Shown here in pieces: positions 44,389 to 55,365 of a stretch of DNA of 64,000 nt. The notes below the pieces were generated by a model. That model made no database searches and was not told the DNA's origin. It was given only the letters and a program-made list of their open reading frames with translations. The stretch lies in the NCBI GenBank assembly GCA_002077065.1, contig NAJO01000017.1, forward strand, positions 682,001-746,000. Direction: 5' to 3'. The position numbers and the translations under genes are program-made. How positions within the stretch are numbered: position 1 is the first letter of the stretch; each line of letters opens with the position of its first letter. Source of the stretch: Cryoendolithus antarcticus (taxonomy: Eukaryota > Ascomycota > Dothideomycetes > Cladosporiales > Cladosporiaceae).

Positions 44389-46725
44389 CTACAACTCATT
44401 GGACTTCTCGTTGGTCCCCGCGGGCGCTCCACTAGCATGCTCCTGTGCTTTGTACGGGCTCATGACGCTCCCACCATCCTTACCATTGTTGGTCCTGGTC
44501 CTTTCGAAGAAGGAGCTAACCTCGGAGCTCCAGTCATCATCGTCATCGTGGTCGTGACCCTCCTTCTCGGCGGCACGCCTCGACATGGCAGCCTCCCAGT
44601 CCGCCCGCATCTCCTCGACGCGCTGCTTGTAGTCTGCATCGGCATCGTAGTACTTGCCAACGCCACGCCAATTCTCCCACATGGAAAGATGTTCTGGGAC
44701 ACGTTAGCAAAGTTACTATGATCCGAACTGGCCTGGAAACGTACTTGGATGGATTGCGATACCCTTGTACTCGTGCTCGCGGCCAGAGCGGATGAAAGCC
44801 CAGCGGCGCTCCTGCTCCTTCAAGTCCAGGCCGGTAGTGTCCGGCATGAAGACCAAGGTGATGATCGCACCAGCAAGTCCGAACCATGGTACAACCAGGA
44901 AGCGCATCGGTACGTCAATGTAATTGTAGAGCACGGCGGCAGTGAGCGCTCCAAGCTTACCACAGGCAGCGGAAAAGCCGTGTGCTGTCGCACGCACTGG
45001 CGTTGGGAACACTTCGGCAGCGGCGATGAAAATTACGGAGTTCGGTCCGAATTGGTTGAAGAAGGATGACAGGAAGTACATCGCCATGAAGCTATGGATG
45101 CCAGGACCTTCGGCGTAGTAGTGGTAGTTGAAGCCTGGCACGAAGAGTTGTCAGTTGGTGCTCCCTGAATGACAACCCGCCGCAGTTGGGGAGAGAGCTA
45201 TCTTACCTGGGATGACGAAGAAGATGAAGTCCATGAGAAATCCAACAATTTGCATATACTTTCTTCCGTATAGCTTGTTGTCGATGAGGAAGGACGCAAG
45301 ATAGTATCCGCAAAGTGAGACACCGATATTGACCAAGTTCCAGTACCAGTTGACCATGACGCTTTTGTTACCTGCAGCCGGATGTCAGTGGAGTATTCAC
45401 AGAGACAGTGATCTTGGTGGGAATGCTCATGAAGGAGCGTGCGTAGTGGGTGTGTTCATGGGGGAGTGAGGGAAGATTCGCGCTAAGATTTCCAAGTTTG
45501 ATGTCACGTAACTTACCAGGATTCAACGCCGAGATGAACTCGCTCTGGAACAGCTTGTTTCCGTAAAAGAAGACGTCATTGGCGTACCAACTGGCAGCCG
45601 TTGCGAAAAGACGTGGGCCGAAGTACGTGAATGTGTACTTGAGAGCCACGGTGTCGTATCCAGTTACAGACTGCTTCTTCTTGGCGATCGCCAGTTGCTT
45701 GCTTGCCGATCGCATCTTGTACGTACGGTAGTACACGAGCCATAGCGTACCTATCGCTGGGATTGCAAAAGAGACGCGATATGTCCATTGTGCGGAGACC
45801 TTGCTGTATGGAGGACCTTGCTTTCCACTGTGGAAGACCAGTAGCAGTATTATGAGGATGAGCTGGTTCAACATCTGTCCCCAGCCCTGCATCAGGAACG
45901 CGGACGTGACCTTGCGACCGCGGTGGAGTCGATCGTCGCGAGTAGAGACCTTGCCAGAACCGACTGCGTTCTCCATCCCAGAGGTGGCAGTCATGGGGTA
46001 CTCTCCGCCCACCCCGATGCCGTAGAAAAACAGCGCCCATACGTAGCAGATTACCCAACCATTCTCTGTGATACCCCAGGCAGCCGTAAGCATGAGAAGA
46101 CCGACGAACATGATCGTTGCATCTTGGATCAGACCCCAGCGGCGGCCAAGCCAGTCACCGATGATGCCGACCAGTACTTGCCCGACGATGATACCGCAGA
46201 TCTCCAAGTAATCGATAGCTTGAATCCAAGTCGGGTTGCAGATGCCAGGCTTAGCGGGTGTACTGTTCCAACACTGGGGAAATGCAGCTTGGAGGAGGGG
46301 TTTGACGTTGCCAATAGAGAAGAGGACATAACTGTTACATATTGTCAGACGATGTTTTGCCCCACTTCACAATACCTTACTCACCCTTCGAGCAGAAGAC
46401 CGGCTCCTGGGATGACCATGTTACGCATGTAGTAGCCGATTGGGCTGAGAGGATCCGCCTTCATCATCCGGCCAATGGACTGGAGCTCCTTCTTCGCCTC
46501 GGCGTTGTCGACCTTGCTGACGAACTTCATGCGGCGGAGAATGGGCATGTCGGCCCAGTATGTGCCATGCTCATCGTAGCTGTCATCCGGAAGCAACACG
46601 CTGCGGAAGACGTCGGCCTCAGACATGTTCATGTCGGCAGTGTCAGCGGTCGCAACATGCCCTCCAGAAGGATTAGGGCCATGAGGCGCGGCGGCGCCGT
46701 AGTCGCGAAGCGAAGAGTCCGCCAT
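44389..46725 (-). CDS. PHS-family phosphate transporter (Pho84-like MFS)
   Basis: Five exons (46725-46385, 46331-45517, 45371-45207, 45134-44745, 44693-44389) with introns of 53, 145, 72 and 51 bp give 671 residues, phases consistent. MFS of the phosphate:H+ symporter family. Motifs: GDWLGRRWGLIQD in loop 2-3, GIGVGGEYPMTATSGMEN (the family-defining GGEYP), and after the central loop FNQFGPNSVIFIAAAEVFPTPVRATAHG. An N-terminal cytosolic arm of about 115 residues and an acidic C-terminal tail with a poly-Asp run (DHDDDDDW) flank the transmembrane core. Plasma membrane location is expected. It could instead carry glycerophosphodiesters (Git1-like); the substrate is not decided by sequence. Confidence 0.88.
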
Positions 46726-48383
46726 TGTGTTCGTATGTCACCGTAAGGTCGCTGTGGTGCGAAAGTCAAGGATGAAGCTCGAGATCCGAACTCTCGGAAG
46801 ACAGTATATGCCCTCTGTGCGTGAAACGACGCAAGATGATGTGAAAGACCCCCAACTAAACTTGATATAGCTACAGCAAGCGGGAGGATGCTAAGTGTGC
46901 GCACTGCTGCCGCCAACGTGTGGTTCACGTTCTACGGCAGTCGCACTTGAGTGGCTACTACTAAGCTTGTGGGGCGTCCGGGATCTCATTGATCAAGCCT
47001 CCAAAGCAATTGTCGGTTGTATCGGCAGCTAGATCGCTACCCGTGGTGGTAATCACGGCTCTTGAGTGGATGTTACTTGGTCGTACGTTCAGTGGCTTAG
47101 CATCAGCAAAGAAAGAAGCAAGTGTGAAATACCACGCACCGAGTGCGAAACAGTGTTATGGTCAAGGAAGAGATCTCATGGTGGGGTTGCAATGTTGGAT
47201 CAAACGGCGCTGGTGCGGAGCATGAGGTTGCGCAGGGCTCGCGCGGGACCCATAAACCTTGAGTGCAAGCTTTCCTATGCACGAGCTTTGACACGCTTGT
47301 TGTCAACGTCTCTGGCAAGATACGGGGTGCCTTCTCGTTTGTTGACTGGTCGCGTGGTCTCTTGAGTGACTCGCGTGAGGTGTAACGGACAGCATGTCCC
47401 AGGATTCCTGCCCTCTTCCGGGCGCTGTGACGGCACTTTGGTTGCCCAACTGGCAGGCGATGCAACGATCAACGCGCTATTCCCACCAATGCTCTGGGCA
47501 ATCTGCTCGATGATGTAGGTCAGCATGGATCTCATCGGGAGAGGCCTCCAACACGCTTGGCATCGAATAATCTGAACGAAACGATCTTGTCGATGAAGGT
47601 GAAGTCGAAATTCTGCGATCGCAACCAATCAGAGCTGCAACTAGATGCACGTTTTCGTGACGGAAAGGGGCCGAAACTTGACCGTCGGTGCATGCGGGCG
47701 TACAGCCTTTGCGCATTATCACAGTTAGGATACACGCATGTTAGCCCACCAGTGCTTCCAGACTCATTGATCATCCCGGACAATGTGCTGACTTCTGCAA
47801 ACATGGGCCAACTACAGCAGACCACCACCAAATCCGCCTGCATCTACAACATGAGTCTTTTCCAACACGACCATCAAGGCTATGAATCTGGAGATCCTTT
47901 GTCCTAGAACGAGGTGATGTCGGACCAAGCAATGCTCTCATTGCTTGAATTGGCTTGGCAACTGCCAGTGACATCGACGGCAGTGGTGGTTCCCACTCTG
48001 GCAGAATGGATCTCGCGCTACGAGAGTAGGGCTGCAGGCGACAGTCCGGCACGCAGTCTCGGCCCACGACGTTTCGCAATGGACCCAAAGTCTGTACAGC
48101 AGTGCTGGCCTGGCTTGCCTGGGATTCTACGTCCCTCTTAGCCGTGCTGACGGAACATGCTGCTTGTGCTCGTTCCACACGGCTATGCGTTCAGAGGTAG
48201 TGGCGTCAGACACTCCCGTGCTGTTGATGCGTACCGGATCTCTGGAGCCGCTCAATATTCGTAGAGACTTTCTCGGAAGGATGGAGGCGAAGTGCGACGC
48301 GGGATCTTTCATTACCAGCGGCGACTACCTACTCCTACTGAAAGAGGTGCCAGTCACCGAGCCAGAATCCCGACACGCTACGC
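46726..48383. other. Long intergenic region
   Basis: 1658 bp between the transporter start and the 3' end of the acidic-protein gene. Several frames of 100-135 codons overlap on both strands (for example minus 48178-47771, plus 48164-48556) but none shows a motif or coherent splicing. I call nothing. Confidence 0.4.
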
Positions 48384-48907
48384 TCAGTCCCCATCACTGT
48401 CCTCCAGGTCCATATCGCTCCCCTTGTCCTCTGGAGCCGCATACCAATGACGATCCTTATTCTCCTGCTGCAGCTCTTTCTGCAAACCCGGATCAACATC
48501 ACTCATCGAGCCGGTATACTCATAGTCCACACCAAGATGCGCCATCTGATTATTAGCAAGCTGCTTTTTCGCGCTCAGCTGCTCGATGCGGTCTTCATGG
48601 CCCTCATCGCCTTCACCCTCATCATAGCATCTGGCGGTGTAGGCTTCGCGGTCCTCGCGCTCCCTAGAAGCTTAGTCAGTCGATACACTTGCGGTCCCGA
48701 GGACAGGAAATGATTTTACTGGACGATAGCATCGCGATAATTCTCAGCGTGAGGAAGTTCCTCGTCTGCGCCCCAGCGATCAGTGTTGTCCTCGGCATGA
48801 TTTGCTTCCGCCTCCGCTTGCAACTCAGCGTGACGAGCTTTTGACTGCTCTCAGCTGGGCTCGTCGTCGTCGTAGTCATCGTCTTCGGCTTCGTAGGAGC
48901 CCGACAT
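48384..48907 (-). pseudogene. Acidic coiled protein with one in-frame stop (TGA)
   Basis: Two exons (48907-48720 and 48663-48384) with a 56-bp phase-2 intron (GTAAAA, AG) form 155 codons, of which codon 19 (48851-48853) is TGA. Before it the frame reads MSGSYEAEDDDYDDDEPS. After it the frame continues in the same register with EQSKARHAELQAEAEANHAED, ending at LEDSDGD. The composition is strongly acidic and helical on both sides, which supports one original reading frame. No GT donor occurs between the ATG and the stop that could splice it out. I do not recognise the family. Either it is a nonsense allele, a sequencing error, or an upstream exon I cannot see bypasses the stop. Confidence 0.6.
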
Positions 48908-49429
48908 ATCGCAATGTAATGTGAGCTTGGTGTACGGCTGCGTCAATGCAAGGATTCGGGTAAAATGCAGATGGCCTTGTATGCTGCGTAGCTGGAAATC
49001 TGAAAGGAGGTGTGGCAGTCTAAGGCTGGCATCTCCCATCTCGACTCTCGAGATTCGATGGCGCAAGCGAATTACGCTCGCATGAGGCCGCCCAGTATGC
49101 ACAAGTGCCCAGCATCATGCGCTGGTGCTCAGACCGGTAAATGAGGCAACCAATACTGCTCGCTCGTAAAGCTGTTGTACGTTAACCACTCCGAAGTGAA
49201 GACGGACACATCGCTTCCACGTCTGGCGATGGTTCTAGGTATACGGCTCGATATTTGCGCGTAGCGAGGTCGAATAGACTCTGGACCCGCCCTGTAGTGT
49301 TAGCCAACGCCTTCTCGACCCGTCGTGCAGCAAGGTAGGCCGTACACATCTATCCGCCTCGCTACAAGACCGTGTGACATGTGCAAGACGTGGCCTTTGT
49401 CGTGGAGAAATTTGTCTATACATGTATAT
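48908..49429. other. Intergenic region
   Basis: 522 bp between the acidic-protein start and the EMC3 stop. The frame continues open upstream of the ATG at 48907 for 65 codons, but the added residues look non-coding. No other feature. Confidence 0.4.
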
Positions 49430-50335
49430 CTATACCAATCCCTCATATCTCGCCAGTAACCTCTCCTCCACCCCATCCAAAACACACCAATGATCAATGA
49501 CCTCCAAATTCTCTCCCTCAGCTGCAAATATCTTGTCCGGGTCCTCCGCGCCTCCCATGGGGTTCGCGCCCATTTGCGCCTGCGCCATCTGCTGCTGCAT
49601 TTGATTCGCTGCGTTGTTGCTCCCCAGGATGAAGTTGTAGACGGGCTGTAGGCCGAAGAGCGTGAGAAAGTACCACGAGAGCGAGGAGACCCAGCGAACA
49701 TCCAGATCGCGGGTGCCAACACCAGCTTGCAGCATTTGCTTGAATTGGGGAGTTAGGGGAAAGGGGAGTTTCACTGGGGTGTTTGTTAGTGTCCTGTCTC
49801 ACTTTTCGGTCTGATGTGCAATGTATACTTATGACATAGCCGCTGAAGAAAGCATTGATCCAACCCATGATCAAGCTCTGCGGCACCATCATAGCCACAT
49901 TCCCCTTCATCATGCCCATCATGCCCTCCATCATCGCCGGATCAGTCATGGGATTTGGTCGCGCTTTTCCTCGGGCATCTGGGTCGGCCAGAAATTTGCC
50001 CTCCTTGGCTCCAACGACGAAGGCTTCTTTCCGAGCCAGGAATGACTGGAGGGAGATCTGAGCGTAGTTTTGGCGGAGGTTCTGGGCCCGTAGTAGAGAG
50101 CGCTGTTCTCGGAGTTTGCCGATGGTCTGCTTCTTAGGAGTTGTTGTGAGGAGGGTTGAAAGGTAGTGTCGCAGTATACCGGTCAAGATCATTACTATCG
50201 TTATAGGGAGGAGGATCCAGTAGCTACATTGTACATGTCAGTCATGTAGTGCTGGTGGCACTGTGGTGCTGCATCGGTAGAAACGTACAAGAGCGCCGGA
50301 TCTCTATGGATTTGCTGCTCTACTGGGCCTGCCAT
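49430..50335 (-). CDS. EMC3: ER membrane complex subunit 3 (EMC3)
   Basis: Three exons (50335-50289, 50223-49829, 49773-49430) with introns of 65 and 55 bp, phases 2 and 1, give 261 residues, the normal length. EMC3 is the Oxa1-superfamily insertase core of the ER membrane complex, inserting tail-anchored and multipass proteins. Three membrane helices: about 17-38 (YWILLPITIVMILTGILRHYL), 129-148 (PQSLIMGWINAFFSGYVI) and 175-198 (WVSSLSWYFLTLFGLQPVY). The cytosolic loop between the first two has the coiled segment LREQRSLLRAQNLRQNY and a Met-rich stretch (MMEGMMGMMKGNVAMM) typical of the family. The first exon is only 47 bp. It is divergent from SPC2 with 218 bp between start codons. Confidence 0.95.
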
Positions 50336-50553
50336 CGCGATTGCCGTGTTGAGTTAAGGTTTCGTTGTCGGCCGTGCTGTTGAATACGGCAACTCATGAA
50401 GTCTGAAGTCAACATCACTTTCACATGCGAATGCGGCTCAAGTGATGCCAAGGCTGATATGTTTCACCCAGGAAAGTGACAGCTGGAAATGCTATAAAAT
50501 CCCTGCGATAGTCGTCGATCGACTATTCGAACCTCATCACCACATCCCTTGCA
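50336..50553. promoter_or_regulatory. Bidirectional promoter EMC3 / SPC2
   Basis: 218 bp separate the two start codons, so both genes must be driven from here. A TATAAAA sequence at 50493-50499 is oriented toward SPC2. Confidence 0.6.
50493..50499 (+). promoter_or_regulatory. TATA box of SPC2
   Basis: TATAAAA, 54-60 bp upstream of the SPC2 ATG. Position and match to consensus are good. Confidence 0.45.
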
Positions 50554-51279
50554 ATGGCCGAATCCAAGATCTCGCCCTACAACCTCGCGGACCTCAAGAA
50601 CACTACCGATGATGCTCTCGGGAACTACATGCGGTCGCTGGGCTTTCAGCAAAACAACAAGACCACCGATATCAAGCTCGCTGTGGGCTACGTTGGGTGT
50701 ATAATTGCGGCTGCTGCTTTTGTAGCGGACTACAAGCTTGGCTGGGAGGCAACGAAGACCTGGACGGCCGTGGCTGTCTTCGCATACATGATGCTGAACG
50801 GATTTTACTCGTACTGGGTGTACTTCGTGGAGAAAGGGCTGGTGTTCGAGGGATCGAAGTCGGGAAATAGCGTGAGTGTATCGCTCGGAACTTCACTGCG
50901 TGCATGTCCTGTGGTCTGACATGAAAAACAGGTCTCCATATCTTCCAAGACAAATAAGCATGAACCCACATACTACCTCACAATCACGACGAACGCACCT
51001 CCCACCGACCCTCGGAAGATCCAAGCTCCCTTCCCAACCTGGTTCACCGCAGACGGCTTCTTCGTAGCGCAGCCTTTCCAGCAGTGGCTTGCTAGTAGCG
51101 TGGGTGTGATTGGCGATGCAGATGCGAAGAATGCCATGCGTGATCAGAGAGACGAGCTCGCATCGCCAAAGATGCCTGCAGCTGAAGCCAGTATGCTAGA
51201 AGATATTGGGAACGGCATCGCGGAGAGCACCGGGTTTGAGGGTAAAGGGAAGAGTGGCAAGCGCTCGAAGCGGAAGTGA
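50554..51279 (+). CDS. SPC2: Signal peptidase complex subunit 2
   Basis: Two exons (50554-50871 and 50932-51279) around a 60-bp phase-0 intron give 221 residues. SPC2 (SPC25) is the non-catalytic subunit that joins the signal peptidase to the Sec61 translocon. Two membrane helices close together near residues 40-60 (KLAVGYVGCIIAAAAFVADY) and 70-93 (WTAVAVFAYMMLNGFYSYWVY) with both ends in the cytosol are the hallmark. The cytosolic C-terminal domain contains HEPTYYLTITTNAP and FPTWFTADGFF. A basic tail (GKGKSGKRSKRK) ends it. It shares its promoter with EMC3. Confidence 0.93.
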
Positions 51280-51417
51280 TGATCTTCATCCCACAGAACG
51301 AACCCTCCCTGATTCCACCGTGCCAATCTCAAGGCTTCCGTCCTCGATCCCGCCAGAGAACGAAGCGATTTCGCCGTATGCTCAAGCTCGAAGTCGGCCC
51401 AGATGCCACACCATACC

Positions 51418-51813
51418 TCACCACCACCCCAAAATCTCCCCTCCTAGTACCAGCCCTACAAGCGTGAACACCCAATGCCCCCATTCCATCGTTCCCGCAC
51501 CCAGGAATACCCTGCTAGCCTACCCATCTACGCCCGCCACGACCGTTCCAATAATCATATTGCTACCCAGCACGTTCCGGTGCCCACCATACCGGGCCAG
51601 CAGGTTTGTCAAGCCGATGGCAATGTTGCGGCCGCTGTAGAAGCGTACGAGAGCTTCGGCGAGGGCTTGTGCTTCGCGGGAGGCAGGGAGTGGAAAGGAA
51701 AGTTTAGAGAGAGCTGTGCGGGGGGAGTAGAGGGCGGCTATGCCGAGAGCTACGGGGAGGAGGGAGATGAGAGCTGCGATGTTGGGGAGGAGTGAGGATC
51801 GATGGGAAGGCAT
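51418..51813 (-). pseudogene. DUF4267-like small membrane protein with an in-frame TAG
   Basis: From the ATG at 51813 the frame reads 97 residues with three hydrophobic segments (LLPNIAALISLLPVALGIAALY, then FYSGRNIAIGLTNLLARYGG, then NMIIGTVVAGVDG), then TAG at 51520-51522. In the same frame it continues 33 more codons (ASRVFLGAGTMEWGHWVFTL and a fourth hydrophobic stretch) to TGA at 51418-51420. The full 131 codons match the size and four-helix layout of fungal DUF4267 proteins, and the GxxxEWGHW piece after the stop looks conserved. A 68-bp intron from 51523 region (GTAGGC) to an acceptor before GGCTGG would also keep frame but would delete that piece. I favour a nonsense codon over a real 97-residue protein. 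The function of the family is unknown. Confidence 0.5.
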
Positions 51814-52034
51814 GGTCAAGTTGCTTGGAGATTTGTTGTGTGCTTTTGAGTGTCAAAGCGTGGAGAAGTGTAACAGGAGGTACAGTACACCCCCAGCTCT
51901 TATGTGTTGAACATGCGGGTATAGGAGATACTTCGCTTGTGATGTGTACTTGTGAATGGGTGGAACAGACGGAAGGCCTGGTTGTTTTGCGCCGATGGCG
52001 AATCAGTTCATTCCAGCCAAAACTCCAATTCCGA

Positions 52035-53414
52035 CTATTTACCCACAGCCTTCCCCGTCACGTTAGCAGTATAGATACTCAGCACTTCCGTGCTGTTACT
52101 ATAGTCTACTCCGCACCTCTCCGAGTACTCTCCCACGACCTCAGTCCTGCCCCGTAGGAAAGTCTCCATGCCCTTCGCCGAGCAGCTCTCTGCTGGCCCA
52201 TCGTAACATGACGGAAGAGTCTGTGGGCTGCGATTCACCAGCACGCGATAGTGGGTCGGATCCGTAGCGTTCTCGAATCCGAAGCTGGCGGAGCAGTTCA
52301 TCTTCTCGATCGCGATGCTCGTCAAGAACGGCAGGATGTAGCTCGAGATCCAGGTGCGGTGGTGGTTCACTCTGTCGAGCGGCATGGTGGCGTTTGGATT
52401 GTTCGCCCCCGTGAGTGCAGAATTATTGAATAGCCCGAGGGCTACGAGGACCATCGGTGGGAGCTCGCGGTGCGTGAACGAGACGTACATGTCTTCGTCC
52501 GAGTTCTCCGAAGACAGCAGGTTCACCGTTGCGTTGACCCAGGGTAAACCGACAGCGCCAGTGAATTCTTGATGTCCGTAGCCTACGTTCTGGTAGTACA
52601 TGATGTCCTGGCTGTACTCGAATTGTAACCATTCATCGGGAGTGAACAAGTCACCAGAGCAGAACGGCGAAGAGCCACGAATTCTCGTCTCGTAGCCGCA
52701 GTACTCGAACATTCCGATTGTATCTGCGGGTTTCCAGTTGGAATTTGGAGCGTATGCCTTGAATCGCGCCAGGATGGGAGCAGTGAAGACCTTGACATAA
52801 GCCTGACTTTGCTCAGCGCCCATCGAGCCATGATAGGCAGGACACGAGCTGTACGGTGTGAGACTGTTGGCGCCTGCTTCCTTGCCTTCGTAGATTGTCG
52901 TGAGATTGATGGTCTTATCCTCGAGCTCGATGCCCCGAATGAAGCCTTTGGCACTGGCAGCTGTCCTCTCGGCGCTGCTGGCCCAGACTGTGCTCGGAAG
53001 ACGGAGATCAGGGTAGCGGTAGGACAGTTGCACAGCAAGCTGAGAGTCTTCAAGACGACCGGTACGCGTCAGCATTTCTTCTTCCTCGATCGCGGGTGGG
53101 AACCATGTGGCGAGAAAGGAGAGGTCTGAGGTGTTGCTCCATTTGTGGCTCGTGTTCCCCAGCGTCTGGGTGAAGGGTTCGAGGTAGGACTCGTAGTCGA
53201 AGTCGTTCGCATTGATCGCAGCGTGGCGGACCAAGTATGCGGCTTTCGTCACTTTACCTCCTTGGGGAGGCGAGGGACCGCGTGGAGGGTCGGCTGGCTC
53301 GAAATATGGCGCTATACCGGCGAGATGTTCGAGTGGGTTGAAGGTGTATGTCGAGTATTATGTCTGTTGGTTTTGCGCAAAGGCGAGCGGCAGGGCGAGG
53401 GCGAGGAGTAGCAT
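52035..53414 (-). pseudogene. Secreted histidine-phosphatase-like protein with an in-frame TAA
   Basis: The frame from the ATG at 53414 encodes a signal peptide (MLLLALALPLAFA) and then hits TAA at codon 19 (53358-53360). It continues without further stop for 440 codons to 52035. The body is a branch of the histidine acid phosphatases (phytase clan): LVRHAAINANDFDYESY carries the catalytic RH but has RHAAINA where phytases have RHGxRxP. The second motif is FTHRELPP in place of the usual HD. Several N-glycosylation sequons (NTS, NLT, NAT, NCS) and Cys residues fit secretion. No GT lies between ATG and TAA, so splicing from this start cannot remove the stop. Read as a nonsense allele; CAA to TAA would explain it. 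The intact body argues for a recent change. Confidence 0.65.
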
Positions 53415-55365
53415 CGTTATGAAGTGGTGACGAAGAGGAATCGGAAAGCCTACTCGTGATGGACTTACTGCGAATTCTATCTACCTTCGTAGCTCTACGC
53501 GGGCGTCATGAGCCTGGCTGCCAAGTGAAAGTGAGAAAAACCGTTGCCAGTACCCGATCAAAACCTGGAACGCTTGGTTGGTTCGGGTGAAGCTTGGATG
53601 AATTTAGGGGTTGGTGACGCGAAGATGACTGTGCAATGTTGGTCGGAATCTACTCGCTGTGGTATGCACGGAGAGTAATGCGTGTCTGTAGGCTTGGCTT
53701 GTCCGGATGGGTCTCCGAGTCTTCTGAATGACCCTCCCGCCGTTGAAGGCCCCGAAATCAGACGTCGAAGCCATGGTGACCTGAGGTCTACTGACGCCAG
53801 GAGCGACACCCTTGTCGACTGCGGCGGGAGTGCTTCACCAACTACATATTCTCACCATCTCGACGCTTCGGCGCCTCACGAGCTTCTCCAGCGGCCGCCT
53901 AAGCCAGGTTCGAGCGAGGCAAGGCGATGCCTCGAGCACTCCGCAGGCCAGGCGATGCCTTTTCTATGCGATGCTACATGCTAGACGAGCAGATGCACTG
54001 AAGCCGTCCAGCATATGATAGCATGGTGAGGCAGGACTATCTCTATGGTCGAAGGATCATACGGCATCGCATAGTACCGGCAACAACCTTGGCAATGCCG
54101 ATGCAAAGGATGACTCGCGGACCTGTCGATCTGAGCGCTGGCTGCTCTCGGGAGATCGCCCTCCCTGTCGCCCCGAAGCCCCGTGCCTCGTGCCGCGGCA
54201 AGACTTGCTTTTAAACGACGCCTCTTTGTTCTATGCGACTCGATTGAGCTGCATCGACTCCGCCCCCGCGATCTTGACTCTGCCACCACGAGAACGGACT
54301 GTGGCAATGGAATGTGCCTAACGCGCATGCTTCGTGGCAGTAATGGCGCCGCCAGCGCTGTGATCGATCGGAGAGCAGATTTGGCATTGTCTGGAAGTTA
54401 CTGACGCTTCCTCCGCGGCCATGTCGAGCTGTTGCATAGAACCTGGACGCCATATGCAATCGTACCTCACTACGATAGCCCGAAGAAGGCAATGTCCCTG
54501 GAGCTTCGGCCGCATCTGCATATACAATTCCCCAGGAACGTGTGCCGTGTCGCTAGAGTTGCATGTCGTGGCGTCCAACGGACGTCTTCCATCACGCCCG
54601 ATGCGTCTAAGTGAAGGCAGATTTTGGAGCACCACTGCGGCCTCTTGCAGATGACAAGTGCATGAGCATGGTAGTAGCTTCTTCGAATCAACATTAGTGA
54701 GCGCACGCGCTTGTATACCCCGCCCAGCCGCTTCCACCAACGCCATCTAATGTCGATCAGCACGCAACCCGATGGACAATCCTGGAGCAACTTGCACTAC
54801 GGGCGATCTGGTTCGCTACTTCCCGCTCACCGGTATGTCGCTGCAATCTGCGAGCTCGCCAAGCCATGGTAGACTCCCCTGCGCCTAGTTCAAGGGCGCA
54901 GGAGCGCATCAAATGTCTCACTTCCCGCGAGAGGTGTTACTTGGACCCTCGGATGAGGCTCTGCGAGTGTGCGAGTGATGCTATGTTGTTTACGCCCACC
55001 TACTGGACATATATGGGGGGGCGTCTTCGAGGTAGGCGCAGTCTCTATTCATGCAGTCGTCAAAATCTTGTTCCCCCTATTGCACAGTCTCAATCGCCTT
55101 GTTGTTGGACTTAGTGCTCTGAGCCACAACACTGTGTCTAATCTTATCAACACATTGCATAAGCTTCGCCGACTTCAATTGAGCCTTACCGTCATTGTTG
55201 TCGAGTCTGCGGTCGTTGCGCCGAGACTGCACACGCGAGCGTTTCAGCATATAGTCAATGGGAGACGATATCAATTTGCAGCCTCGCACTCAGCCAACAT
55301 ACACAGATAAGGCTACGCTTCGTCCAACTCAGCCTCCTCACCAATAACGAGCACATATCTCAGCA
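53415..55365. other. Long intergenic region
   Basis: 1951 bp between the phosphatase-like gene and the zinc-finger gene. Open frames up to 142 codons (minus 54746-54318) occur but show no motif, no signal peptide and no consistent splicing. I see no transposon ends. Confidence 0.4.

Noticed and set aside
47557..48556. Overlapping frames on both strands upstream of the transporter
   Set aside because: They overlap each other and the 3' end of the acidic-protein gene; no consistent exon chain could be built.
51520..51813. Taking the DUF4267-like gene as a complete 97-residue protein
   Set aside because: The in-frame continuation restores a conserved-looking segment and the fourth helix, so a truncation is more likely than a natural end.
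53415..55365. Decayed transposon in the 2-kb gap
   Set aside because: No terminal repeats, no transposase or reverse-transcriptase remnants and no AT-rich RIP-like composition by eye.
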